Positions 17,007-25,837 are shown, numbered from the stretch's first letter. The stretch: 64,000 nucleotides of DNA from an uncultured Lachnospiraceae bacterium (GCA_903789615.1 CAIFEV010000008.1:1-64000), one strand, 5' to 3'. Translations and numbers: made by a program. The notes: generated by a model from the sequence alone, not told the origin.

Positions 17007-18896
17007 ATGCTTTATCCTGTACTCACCGATTCAAGACTTCTGATCGATCTCTCCGGTGTCTGGGATTTCAAACTGGACGAAAACGGGGAGGGGTTCGATG
17101 AGAGATGGTACGACGGACCGCTCGCGGACGCGATGACTATGCCGGTCCCGGCGTCCTACAATGACATCAAGGAGGGCGTGGATTTCCGGGAACACTACGG
17201 CTGGGTGTTCTATCAGACGACATTCCGGATTCCGGCAGCGGCACTGAAAGATCAGAGGGTGCTGATCCGCTGCGATGCCGTGACGCATCACGCCATCGTA
17301 TTCCTGAACGGACAAAAGATCGCGCAGCATCGGGGCGGCTTCCTGCCGTTTGAGGCGGAGATAGGAGACGTACTGCAGAAGGGAGAGAACCTCCTGACGA
17401 TCGCGGTGGACAACCGGATTGACTACACGACGCTGCCGGTCGGCGGCGAGTCGGACATGCTCGCGGGCGTCGGCCCGGTTGCCGGCGGAAAGCCGGCAAA
17501 GAAACGCAACCATCCGAATTTCGATTTCTTCAACTATGCCGGAATCATCCGTCCGGTGCGGATCTACACGACTCCGAAGGACTACATCCGGGATGTGGCG
17601 CTCGTGACGGATATCCCGGATGCCGGGAATGTGGCCGAAGGTCAGACGGCGCAGGCTCAGATTTCCTATGAGCTGGATACGGTCGGAAACGGCGATGCGA
17701 AGGTGGAAGTGTATGACCGCGAGGGAAGCCTTGTGGCCTCCGCTTCCGGCAGCAAAGGCGTGCTTACCATTCCGAAGGCGCACCTGTGGGAGCCGGCAAA
17801 ACCGATTGCGGATCACGCAAAGAATAAAGAGGTTGCTGAAAAGGCATATCTGTACCGCATTGTCGCGCGCTTCGGGGAGGATGTCTATGAACTTCCGTAC
17901 GGCCTGCGCACGGTGAAGGTCGACGGGACGAAATTCCTGATCAACGGGAAGCCGTTTTATTTCAAGGGATACGGAAAACACGAGGACAGCTTCCCGAACG
18001 GCCGCGGTCAGAACCTGGCGCTTTGGGTCAAGGACCTGAACCTGATGCGGTGGCAGGGGGCCAACAGCTTCCGGACCAGCCACTACCCGTACAGCGAGGA
18101 TATGCTGCGTCTGTGCGACGAGGAAGGAATTGTCGTCATCGACGAGACGCCGGGTGTTGGCATCAACTTCGATTTCGGCGGCGGCGCGAACTTCAACGGA
18201 CAGCGCTGCTCCACCTTTGACCCGGAGCACGGTGTCAAAACACTTGAACACCACAAGGAAGTCATCCGCGACGAAATCGCAAGAGACCGCAATCACGCCT
18301 GCGTCGTGATGTGGAGCATCGCCAATGAGCCGGATGCGCACTCCGAGGGGGCATACGAATATTTCAAACCGCTCTTTGACCTGGCAAGACAGCTGGATCC
18401 GCAGAAGCGTCCCTGCACGATGATCTCTGTTCAGAGCGGCAGCACGCCGGGACCGGATGTCGATGTGTCCGCAAAACTTTCGGATGTCATCTGCCTGAAC
18501 CGCTATTACGGCTGGTACAGCCAGGGCGGTGACCTTGAGGCGGCAGAAGCAGGCCTTCGCGCGGAGCTTGACCGCTGGGAGAAGCTGGGAAAGCCGCTCA
18601 TGTTCACCGAGTACGGCGCCGACACCGTCATGGGGCTGCACGACACGACGCCGGTGATGTTCACCGAGGAATATCAGGTGGAGTACTACCGGATGTACAG
18701 CCGGGTATTTGATGAGTATGCATTTGTCATGGGCGAGCAGGTCTGGAACTTCGCGGATTTCGCGACGAGCCAGGGGATCGTCCGGGTTCAGGGCAACAAG
18801 AAAGGCGTGTTCACCCGCGACCGCCGGCCGAAACTCGCGGCGTACTTCCTGCGGGAGCGCTGGCTGAAAATCCCGAATTTCGGGTACGAGAAGTGA
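17007..18896 (+). CDS. uidA: Beta-glucuronidase (GH2)
   Basis: The 629-aa enzyme removes glucuronic acid from glucuronides (host conjugates or plant glucuronides) in the cytosol. It has the GH2 sandwich, immunoglobulin-like and barrel domains in order. The acid/base is Glu441 in WSIANEPD and the nucleophile is Glu535 in MFTEYGAD. The glucuronate-recognition motif is Asn597-x-Lys599 in GNKKG. The loop between DETPGVGINF and NHACVVMW is about as long as in the E. coli enzyme, which suggests a loop-1-type GUS able to handle small aglycones. GAAAGGAG precedes the ATG. No signal peptide is seen. It is regulated by the divergent AraC-type gene by inference. Confidence 0.95.
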   Translation: MLYPVLTDSRLLIDLSGVWDFKLDENGEGFDERWYDGPLADAMTMPVPASYNDIKEGVDFREHYGWVFYQTTFRIPAAALKDQRVLIRCDAVTHHAIVFLNGQKIAQHRGGFLPFEAEIGDVLQKGENLLTIAVDNRIDYTTLPVGGESDMLAGVGPVAGGKPAKKRNHPNFDFFNYAGIIRPVRIYTTPKDYIRDVALVTDIPDAGNVAEGQTAQAQISYELDTVGNGDAKVEVYDREGSLVASASGSKGVLTIPKAHLWEPAKPIADHAKNKEVAEKAYLYRIVARFGEDVYELPYGLRTVKVDGTKFLINGKPFYFKGYGKHEDSFPNGRGQNLALWVKDLNLMRWQGANSFRTSHYPYSEDMLRLCDEEGIVVIDETPGVGINFDFGGGANFNGQRCSTFDPEHGVKTLEHHKEVIRDEIARDRNHACVVMWSIANEPDAHSEGAYEYFKPLFDLARQLDPQKRPCTMISVQSGSTPGPDVDVSAKLSDVICLNRYYGWYSQGGDLEAAEAGLRAELDRWEKLGKPLMFTEYGADTVMGLHDTTPVMFTEEYQVEYYRMYSRVFDEYAFVMGEQVWNFADFATSQGIVRVQGNKKGVFTRDRRPKLAAYFLRERWLKIPNFGYEK

Positions 18897-18900
18897 GAGA

Positions 18901-18959
18901 ACATTTGACAAATGTTTCCGACAGGTCCATAATACGACTCGTTCCGGACATTCCGGAAC
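18901..18959 (+). promoter_or_regulatory. Promoter and operator-like palindromes ahead of the TRAP T-box
   Basis: TTGACA (18905-18910), a 17-bp spacer and CATAAT (18928-18933) form a good promoter. ACATTT-gac-AAATGT (18901-18915) is a perfect palindrome over the -35. GTTCCGG-N5-CCGGAAC (18941-18959) is a perfect 7-bp inverted repeat at the expected transcription start. A repressor may act on top of the T-box. Confidence 0.6.
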
Positions 18960-18984
18960 ACAACTGAACAGACAGTCCCTCAAA

Positions 18985-19290
18985 TTCGTTGATGGGAACA
19001 AGGCCATCGCAAAGCTAAGGCAGCAGAGAGCCCGGGCAGGTGAAAGCGGGTGCTGAAAGCGGCGGTGGATATCGTCCCTGAGAAGCATACTGAAACGTCC
19101 GGCGGGCCGGTTTTGTACCGGTACGCGGGAGAGGAGTAGGCCGCGCCGGAGTCCCCCGTAATCGGGAATGCGCATGTTGCGTGCGCACAGAGTGCCGCAG
19201 AAGCGGCAGATTTGATGAGGCCTTTTGCGGCCCGGATCTGCCAGAAAAGCCTGCGGAAGCAAGGGTGGTAACGCGGAAATCCATATTTTC
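18985..19290 (+). promoter_or_regulatory. T-box riboswitch (predicted isoleucine specifier) upstream of the TRAP transporter
   Basis: Stem I contains AGAGAGCC and a GGTGAAAG terminal loop (about 19025-19046). The specifier is read as ATC at 19071-19073, preceded by GGAT and followed by the conserved purine G and then CCCTGAG. TCCC after it can pair with GGGA at 18994-18997, which fixes the register. The antiterminator T-box AAGGGTGGTAACGCGG is at 19261-19276. Its UGGU pairs with a tRNA end carrying discriminator A, which suits tRNA-Ile and excludes tRNA-Ser (G). The T-box differs from consensus by one base (GGTAAC for GGTACC). The leader predicts derepression of the transporter when charged tRNA-Ile is scarce. 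Confidence 0.85.
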
Positions 19291-19350
19291 GTCCCTTAGA
19301 ATCTGTGTTGGTGTAAAACCTTCACACGAATTCTGAGGGACTTTTTGTTT
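19291..19350 (+). terminator. T-box-controlled intrinsic terminator
   Basis: GTCCCTTAGAAT (19291-19302) pairs with ATTCTGAGGGAC (19330-19341) over 12 bp with one G-U pair. TTTTTGTTT follows. Its 5' arm overlaps the sequence needed for the antiterminator. Confidence 0.9.
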
Positions 19351-19390
19351 GGAAATTTCCGTGGTTCATCCACAAAGAAGGAGGAGGGAC

Positions 19391-19927
19391 ATGAAAACGT
19401 ACCGGAAGTTTATGAGGGCGGTCACAAAAGCCGAAGAGATCGTGCTTGTGGCCGCGGTGATCCTCGTTCTCGCGCTGACGTTCGGCAATGTCGTCGCGAG
19501 AAAGATCTTTATGCACTCCTGGGGCTTTACCGAGGAGATCACCGTCGCGGTCTTTGTTCTGATTTCACTGCTGGGAGCGGGCGTCGCGGCGCAGGAAGAC
19601 GGCGGGCTCGTGAACCTGAGCCTGATCCCGGACCGCGTCGGAGCCAGGGCGCAGAAAGTGCTCCGGGCAATCTCCTGGGCCTGCTGCATGGTGTACGCCG
19701 CGGTTCTGACCGTCGAGGGTGTCGGACGCATGGCGGCGGACAACACGCTGACACCGATTCTGCACATTCCGAAGATGTGGTTCTGGCTCTTTGTCGTCAT
19801 CGGAGGCATCTCGCTGATGCTGCATCTGACCTGTAACTTCATCAACGCGATGACAGGTTTTCACGAAGACGCCGCGGCAGACCCATCTGTCGTCCCGTCC
19901 GGGAAGAAAGGAGGGGATGAGGCATGA
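19391..19927 (+). CDS. dctQ: TRAP transporter small permease (DctQ)
   Basis: The 178-aa DctQ-type subunit has four predicted membrane helices (about residues 17-37, 47-65, 90-110 and 130-150) and the family's VVARKIFMHSWGFTEEI segment. With DctM it forms the sodium-driven carrier that takes solute from a periplasmic-type binding protein. The start at 19391 has GAGGAGG upstream, and a longer frame would begin inside the T-box terminator. Its stop overlaps the start of the fused large subunit (ATGA), so translation is coupled. Confidence 0.88.
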   Translation: MKTYRKFMRAVTKAEEIVLVAAVILVLALTFGNVVARKIFMHSWGFTEEITVAVFVLISLLGAGVAAQEDGGLVNLSLIPDRVGARAQKVLRAISWACCMVYAAVLTVEGVGRMAADNTLTPILHIPKMWFWLFVVIGGISLMLHLTCNFINAMTGFHEDAAADPSVVPSGKKGGDEA

Positions 19928-22347
19928 TCACCGCAATTCTTTTCCTTTCCTTTTTTGCGCTGCTGCTCATCGGCATGCCGATCGCTCTCTGCCTGGGACT
20001 CTCCTCGATGTGCGCCATCCTCTACGCCATGAACTTTGTTCCGCAGTATCAGTCCCTGACGCTGTCGATCATCGCGACCAACACCTACACAGGCATTGCC
20101 AAGTTCCTGCTGCTGGCGATTCCGTTCTTTGTTCTGTCCGGCAATATCATGGCGAAGGCCGGTATCTCAAGACGCCTGGTTTCCTTCATCGATGATCTGA
20201 TCGGGCATAAGCGGGGCGGCATGGCCATGACCTGCGTCGTGGTCGCCTGCTTCTTCGGTGCGATCTCGGGCTCCGGCCCGGCGACTGTCGCGGCGCTTGG
20301 CGCCGTGCTCGTCCCGGCGATGATCGCGTCCGGCTTTTCGCCGGCGTTTTCTGAGGCGCTGCTGGCGGCATCCAGCTCGATTGCCATCGTCATTCCGCCT
20401 TCGATCGCATTTGTCGTGTATGCGTCGATTGTCGGCGCCAATGTTGGCGATATGTTCATGGCAGGTATCATTCCGGGCATTCTGATGGGTGCTGCGCTGT
20501 GCGTGGTTGTCGCCATCGAGGCAAAAAAGAAAAACATTCAGCCGGTTCATGAAAGACGGTCAGCCGCGGAGCGCTGGAAGAGCTTCCGGGACGCGTTCTG
20601 GGGCATCCTGATGCCGGTCATCATTCTCGGCGGCATCTACGGCGGCATCTTCACACCGACGGAAGCGGCCGCGGTGTCGGTTGTGTACGGCCTTGTGATC
20701 GGCATGTTCGTGTACAAGGAAATTTCCTGGCGCGATCTTCCGGGACTGCTGGTTGACTCCGCGAAAACGTCCGGCGGCATCCTGCTCATCGTCGCCTCGG
20801 CGTCGCTCTTCTCGTACTGCTGCACGCTGTTCGGCATCTCGGCGGCCTCTCAGGCGCTTCTTGCCTCCGTCGCCACCAACAAAGTCGTGTTCCTGCTCAT
20901 CGTCAACGTGATCTTCCTCATCGCCGGATGCTTTATCGACGCGAACTCGGCGATGTACATCTTCATTCCGGTCATGGCACCGGTCGCGCAGCAGCTCGGC
21001 TACAGCCTGATCGCATTCGGTGTCCTCTCGACGGTCAACCTCGCCATCGGCCAGGTGACCCCGCCGGTCGGCGTGAACCTGTTCGTCGCGATGGGGCTGA
21101 AGGTTCGCAGGACAGCTGCGTCGCTGAAAGAGAGTGCCGGAAAATTCATCACCGTCACGCTCCCGCAGATCTCCCGGTCGGTTATGCCGATGGTGGCGGC
21201 CTGCCTCGTCGTGCTGATGGTCGTGACCTATATCCCGCAGGTCAGCCTGCTGTTTGTCCATGACGCGGGGGCTTCCGGCGCCGGCGCCTCCTCCCTCACG
21301 GCAAATGGCCTCACCTACCACGACTATGAGGACTCGGGCGATTATGACGCCGCGGCCAATGCCGCCGTCTACACCGGAAGCGATCCGTGGCCGGCGACGA
21401 CCTGGAACTTCGACTGCTCGCCGGGCGAGGCCTGCACCTGGGCACAGGCCGGGTACTATTTCAACGCCCTGATGCAGCAGTCCACAAACGGACAGTTCAA
21501 GGTCGACGTGTACCCGGGCGAACAGCTCACCAACGGCGACCAGGTCGCCGGAATCCAGGCGCTGATGGACGGGGACACAATCCAGGTGTCACTGCACTCC
21601 AACCTGATTTACGCCAATTTCGACCCGCGCTTTAACGCCGTGTCGCTTCCGTTCCTGTACAGCGACTACTCCGATGTGGACGCCGTTCTGAACGGAGCCG
21701 GCGGGCAGGAGATGAAGGATGCGCTGGCGGAGTACGGACTGGTCTGCGAGGGGGCCGGCGAGAACGGTTTCCGTCAGCTGACCAACTCCCGTCACGCCGT
21801 GAAGTCTATGGACGACCTGAAGAATCTGAAGATCCGCATCAGCTCCAACGACCTGTGCGCGCAGATCTACAAGGCGTGGAACTGCAGCGCGACGGCCATG
21901 AACTGGTCCGAGACCTACACCTCGCTGCAGCAGGGCACGATCGACGGGCAGGAAAACCCGGAGACATCCATCGACTCGGCATCCGTTCAGGATGTCCAGA
22001 GCTATATCTCGCTGTGGAACGCGTACTACGACTGCATCTTCTTCTGCATCAACCAGAAGGCGTATGATCAGTTCACGGACGCGCAGAAGGCTGTCATCGA
22101 CGAGAACGCGAAAAAGGCCGTCGCCTATCAGCTCGCCATCAACCGTGCCGACGTCGCAAAGCTTGTCGACGAGTGGAAGTCCTCCGGCGTCATGGAAGTG
22201 ACGACCGCGGACGAGATGGACCTCACCGCCATGCGCACTGCCTCCCAGTCGGTCTTCGACTGGTACGAAAAACAGCTTGAGACGGAAAAAGGCATGAGCC
22301 CCGCCGAGGCGGAAAGCTTCATCGCCGCATTCCGGACGCAGCAGTGA
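19924..22347 (+). CDS. TRAP large permease DctM fused to a DctP-type solute-binding protein
   Basis: The 807-aa chain contains a full DctM (about residues 1-440, GSGPATVAALGAVLVPAM and FIPVMAPVAQQLG, then TPPVGVNLFVA). A last membrane helix (about 422-442) and a short Gly/Ala/Ser linker (445-455) follow. A complete DctP-like binding protein then occupies about 456-807, with the conserved arginine region KNLKIRIS and the NWSETYTSLQQGTIDGQENP core. The binding protein lacks its own signal peptide and would be tethered outside by the preceding helix. TRAP binding proteins are normally separate, so the one-chain arrangement is unusual. The family carries carboxylates, sialic acid and 2-oxo acids. 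The isoleucine T-box upstream points to a branched-chain amino or 2-oxo acid, which is an inference. Confidence 0.9.
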   Translation: MITAILFLSFFALLLIGMPIALCLGLSSMCAILYAMNFVPQYQSLTLSIIATNTYTGIAKFLLLAIPFFVLSGNIMAKAGISRRLVSFIDDLIGHKRGGMAMTCVVVACFFGAISGSGPATVAALGAVLVPAMIASGFSPAFSEALLAASSSIAIVIPPSIAFVVYASIVGANVGDMFMAGIIPGILMGAALCVVVAIEAKKKNIQPVHERRSAAERWKSFRDAFWGILMPVIILGGIYGGIFTPTEAAAVSVVYGLVIGMFVYKEISWRDLPGLLVDSAKTSGGILLIVASASLFSYCCTLFGISAASQALLASVATNKVVFLLIVNVIFLIAGCFIDANSAMYIFIPVMAPVAQQLGYSLIAFGVLSTVNLAIGQVTPPVGVNLFVAMGLKVRRTAASLKESAGKFITVTLPQISRSVMPMVAACLVVLMVVTYIPQVSLLFVHDAGASGAGASSLTANGLTYHDYEDSGDYDAAANAAVYTGSDPWPATTWNFDCSPGEACTWAQAGYYFNALMQQSTNGQFKVDVYPGEQLTNGDQVAGIQALMDGDTIQVSLHSNLIYANFDPRFNAVSLPFLYSDYSDVDAVLNGAGGQEMKDALAEYGLVCEGAGENGFRQLTNSRHAVKSMDDLKNLKIRISSNDLCAQIYKAWNCSATAMNWSETYTSLQQGTIDGQENPETSIDSASVQDVQSYISLWNAYYDCIFFCINQKAYDQFTDAQKAVIDENAKKAVAYQLAINRADVAKLVDEWKSSGVMEVTTADEMDLTAMRTASQSVFDWYEKQLETEKGMSPAEAESFIAAFRTQQ

Positions 22348-22370
22348 GACGTAAAGAAACAATAATCCTG

Positions 22371-22416
22371 ACAGGACGGAAAAGCCGCAGCATACGGCCT
22401 TCCGTTCTGTTTTTTC
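22371..22416 (+). terminator. Terminator after the TRAP operon
   Basis: ACAGGACGGAA pairs with TTCCGTTCTGT (one G-U), capped by an inner GCCG/CGGC stem, then a run of T's. Confidence 0.85.
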
Positions 22417-22452
22417 TAGCGCTGTATGGTTTTAATCCGGGTTTAATACGAA

Positions 22453-22490
22453 TATAATCGGGTTAAATGTTGAGTTAAGTGTCGGGTTAA
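22453..22490 (+). promoter_or_regulatory. -10 element followed by three 12-nt-spaced GRGTTAA repeats
   Basis: TATAAT is at 22453-22458. GGGTTAA (22460-22466), GAGTTAA (22472-22478) and GGGTTAA (22484-22490) follow with exactly 12-nt spacing, and a related GGGTTTAA lies at 22439. The repeats fill the early transcribed region ahead of the helicase gene and look like an operator array or RNA-binding sites. Confidence 0.5.
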
Positions 22491-22507
22491 GCGATAGGGG
22501 CATCATA

Positions 22508-25500
22508 TTGGGCGAAAATATAAGACATCGGGAGAAAACGGAACAAGAGACGGATCTTCCGGCAGGACTGTATGAACAGGTGATCAGCGAGTCGCTGGCG
22601 GAAAGACTGTCGGAAATTCCCGCCGAGCGCAGGGCGGAAAGCGGAATCGATGAGGGCGAGGCCCCGCAGATTCTCTCAAAGTATGTTTCCAAACTTGTGG
22701 AGAGGAAACTGTCGGAAATCGCCGATACCGGAGGCAGCCTGCCCGAGCAGATCCGGCTTGTCAATCACCTTGTCAGTTCGTTAAATCCGGACAGCAGCGA
22801 AGTAAGAGCTTCAGATCCGGAGGAACGGCTGCGCCGCGAAGCTTTTTCCGGTGAAAAAGTAGACGGAGACGGGAGAGAACTTCTGGCGCTGGCGGCGCCA
22901 AAAGACCCGCTTCTTGCTGCCGGCAGGCGGGCGTCGGATATCCCAAGGCCGGAGACCTCCCTTTCCGGCAGCAGTCTTTTTACCGGCGCGGAACATGAGC
23001 CGCAGCTTTACTCTGAACTGAAGAAAGAAATAGCATCCTGCGACGAAGTCGACATGCTGGTTTCTTTCATTAAGTGGAGCGGGCTGAGGCTGATTTTCAA
23101 TGCGCTGGAGGATTTTACGAATCGCGGAGGCACTCTGCGGATCATCACAACATCCTATCTGGGTGCAACAGATTACAAGGCGGTAAAAGAGCTCTCCCGG
23201 CTGCCGAATGCGGGTATCCGCATCAGCTATGATACGGAGCGCACGAGACTTCACGCCAAAGCATTTCTGTTCAAACGAAAGACCGGTTTTTCAACGGCGT
23301 ACATCGGTTCATCGAATCTTTCCAATCCGGCGATGACAAATGGCCTGGAGTGGAATGTAAAGATCACAGAGTCGGATCAGCCGGAAACCATGCGCAAGGT
23401 GCAGGCGACGTTTGAGGGATACTGGAACAGCCGCGCGTTTGAAGCGTTTCACGCGCAGAGAGAGGAGGATGCGCGGAAACTGAAGCAGGCGCTGCGGATT
23501 GAAGAATGGCAGGCTTCCGGTACGCAGAGTGAGTCCTATGTGTTCACAATCCGTCCGTATCCGTTTCAGCAGGCGATTCTGGATGAACTTGCCGCCGAGC
23601 GCGAGCTGCGGGGCCGTTACCGGAACCTTCTTGTGGCGGCGACAGGAACCGGTAAGACCGTAATTTCGGCATTTGACTACCGGAATTTCTGCAGTGCGCA
23701 TCCGGGTCACAAGAATCGGCTTCTGTTTGTCGCGCACCGGGAAGAGATATTGACACAGGCGCTGGCGACGTTCCGGGGCATTCTGAAAGATCCGAATTTT
23801 GGAAGTCTGGACGTCGGACATTTCAGCCCGGATTCTGTCGATCACCTTTTTATTTCGGTGCAGACGATGAATTCGCAGGAATTGTACAAAAAGCTTGCTG
23901 CCGATTTTTATGACTTTATCATCGTCGATGAGTTTCATCATGCTGCGGCGCGCACGTACCAGATGTTTCTCAGTGCGTTCCAGCCTCAGATTCTTCTAGG
24001 GCTGACGGCTACGCCGGAACGGGCGGACGGGCGTGATATCCTGCAGTATTTTGACGGGCATATCGCCGCGGAAATCCGTCTCCCGGAGGCTATTGACCGA
24101 AGACTGCTCTGCCCGTTTCAGTATTTTGGCGTCAGCGACAGTGTGGATCTTGACTCGCTCAGCTGGAAGCGCGGCGGATACGAGAAGTCTGAACTGGATA
24201 ATCTCTATGTCTTCAGCCGCAGACTGGCTGTTTCGCGCGCCGAAGAAATTATCGCTGCTCTCCTGCGCTATGTCACAGACATTCGAGAGGTGAAGGGAAT
24301 CGGCTTCTGCGTCTCTGTCGAACACGCGAAGTTCATGGCACAGCAGTTTAACGATCACGGCATACCCTCGATTGCTCTGTCCGGCTCCTCAAAAGAAGAG
24401 GAGAGAAGCACGGCCAAGTCCCGCCTGGCGAATGGAGAAATCCGATTCATCTTTGTTGTGGATCTGTACAACGAAGGGGTTGACATTCCGGAGATCAACA
24501 CGATCCTGTTCCTTCGCCCTACAGAATCGCTTACCGTCTTTCTGCAGCAGCTGGGGCGAGGTCTTCGTCTGTCCCCGGGGAAAGACTGCCTGACCGTTTT
24601 GGATTTCATTGGGCGCGCCAATAAAAAATACAACTTTGAACAGAAGTTTGCGGCGCTTCTGCAGCCTACGAAACGAAGTGTACAGCAGGAGGTGAGAACA
24701 GGCTTCACATCCCTCCCCAAGGGCTGCTATATCGAACTGGAAAAGAAAGCAAGAGAGTGTATTCTGGAAAATATCAGGCAGGCCTGCCACACAAAAGAAG
24801 GAATTCTTTCCAGAATCCGGACATTTGAAGAGGATTCCGGGCAGAAGCTGTCGCTGGAGACATTCGCCGGGTATTATGGGCTGAATCTGCGGGAATTTTA
24901 TGCGAGGGGGCTGAGTTTTTCGAGAATGTGCGCGCTGGCTGGCGTGCGGCCCTCTTTTGAGGAACCGGTGGAGGAGGAGATTACAAAGGCTCTGCCGACG
25001 CTCGCCGCCATGGATTCGCGTGAGTTTATCAGATTTATTCTGAAAACAGTAAACGATCTGCGCAAGGCCCGAGAAGAAGGCACTCTGGAAGAGTGGTTTA
25101 CGTGTGCTGCACAGGCAGACGAAAGGGAACAGCTGCTTCTGGAAATGTTCTACATCACACTGTTTCGGGAATATGCGCCGTCTTGGAACGATCCGGCTGT
25201 ACGGCTGCGGTTTCGCAAACTCTCTGACAGCCCGGTGATGTGCGAAGAGATCGGGCAGCTGCTGACGATTCGTCTCGGTCGGATTGATTTTGTGGACAAG
25301 CCGGCCGGCCTCGGATTTGAATGCCCGCTCTCGCTGCACTGCACATATACCCGGGATCAGCTGCTCACGGGACTCGGATACACAAAAGCCATGAATGTGC
25401 GCGAAGGTGTCAAGTGGCTGCCGGAGCGCGGGGTGGATGTGCTTCTTGTGACGCTGAATAAGTCGGACAAGGATTATTCACCGACAACGATGTACCGCGA

Positions 25501-25786
25501 TTATTCTGTCAGCGAAGACCTGTTTCACTGGCAGAGCCAGAGCACGACTTCGGAAGGCTCAAAGACCGGCCAGCGGTATATTCACCACCGCGAGATGGGC
25601 ACGAAGATACTTCTGTTTGTACGTGAGTATAAATCAGATGTCGGCGGCGCGGTGCCCTACACATTTCTGGGCCCGGTGGATTATGTCAGTCATTCCGGAA
25701 GCTGCCCTATGAATATTCTATGGCGGCTTGAAACGGCAATCCCGGCGAAGTTCCTCAGCCGGACCAATCAGACGGCGGCGGGATGA
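22508..25786 (+). CDS. PLD-nuclease / SF2 helicase / DUF3427 fusion protein
   Basis: The 1092-aa protein has an N-terminal region of about 150 residues, then a phospholipase-D-like nuclease domain (RLHAKAFLF with His249 and Lys251, and IGSSNLSNPA near 267-276). An SF2 helicase follows (Walker A ATGTGKT 378-384, DEFHH 474-478, LTATPER, LQQLGRGLR motif VI). DUF3427 forms the C-terminus. Such proteins probably cut or remodel DNA using ATP, and related fusions occur in defence islands. No methylase or other defence partner lies beside it, so a solitary restriction-like or repair role is possible. The start is a TTG at 22508 after GGGG. The gene is monocistronic between a terminator and a hairpin. 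Confidence 0.85.
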   Translation: MGENIRHREKTEQETDLPAGLYEQVISESLAERLSEIPAERRAESGIDEGEAPQILSKYVSKLVERKLSEIADTGGSLPEQIRLVNHLVSSLNPDSSEVRASDPEERLRREAFSGEKVDGDGRELLALAAPKDPLLAAGRRASDIPRPETSLSGSSLFTGAEHEPQLYSELKKEIASCDEVDMLVSFIKWSGLRLIFNALEDFTNRGGTLRIITTSYLGATDYKAVKELSRLPNAGIRISYDTERTRLHAKAFLFKRKTGFSTAYIGSSNLSNPAMTNGLEWNVKITESDQPETMRKVQATFEGYWNSRAFEAFHAQREEDARKLKQALRIEEWQASGTQSESYVFTIRPYPFQQAILDELAAERELRGRYRNLLVAATGTGKTVISAFDYRNFCSAHPGHKNRLLFVAHREEILTQALATFRGILKDPNFGSLDVGHFSPDSVDHLFISVQTMNSQELYKKLAADFYDFIIVDEFHHAAARTYQMFLSAFQPQILLGLTATPERADGRDILQYFDGHIAAEIRLPEAIDRRLLCPFQYFGVSDSVDLDSLSWKRGGYEKSELDNLYVFSRRLAVSRAEEIIAALLRYVTDIREVKGIGFCVSVEHAKFMAQQFNDHGIPSIALSGSSKEEERSTAKSRLANGEIRFIFVVDLYNEGVDIPEINTILFLRPTESLTVFLQQLGRGLRLSPGKDCLTVLDFIGRANKKYNFEQKFAALLQPTKRSVQQEVRTGFTSLPKGCYIELEKKARECILENIRQACHTKEGILSRIRTFEEDSGQKLSLETFAGYYGLNLREFYARGLSFSRMCALAGVRPSFEEPVEEEITKALPTLAAMDSREFIRFILKTVNDLRKAREEGTLEEWFTCAAQADEREQLLLEMFYITLFREYAPSWNDPAVRLRFRKLSDSPVMCEEIGQLLTIRLGRIDFVDKPAGLGFECPLSLHCTYTRDQLLTGLGYTKAMNVREGVKWLPERGVDVLLVTLNKSDKDYSPTTMYRDYSVSEDLFHWQSQSTTSEGSKTGQRYIHHREMGTKILLFVREYKSDVGGAVPYTFLGPVDYVSHSGSCPMNILWRLETAIPAKFLSRTNQTAAG

Positions 25787-25837
25787 GCACATGTGAAAGA
25801 AGGCTTTGGGCCAGATACAATAAATGTAGAAAAAGAG

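Noticed and set aside
19060-19080. Serine reading of the T-box specifiers (TCG and, at 42.75 kb, TCA)
   Set aside because: Both leaders allow a Ser codon one base later. That register breaks the conserved purine after the specifier, and UGGU in the T-box does not suit tRNA-Ser, which has discriminator G.
17031-19262. 743-codon minus-strand frame opposite uidA and the T-box
   Set aside because: It crosses both the beta-glucuronidase and the T-box leader, which are strongly supported. It is an artefact of high GC content.
22439-22490. Replication origin or CRISPR-like array in the GRGTTAA repeats
   Set aside because: Only three or four 7-bp copies, no Rep gene, no spacers and no cas genes. 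An operator or leader repeat is simpler.
22508-25786. A multi-gene restriction-modification or BREX-type system around the helicase
   Set aside because: No methylase, specificity subunit or other defence gene is adjacent, and the gene is flanked by a transporter operon terminator and a membrane protein gene.
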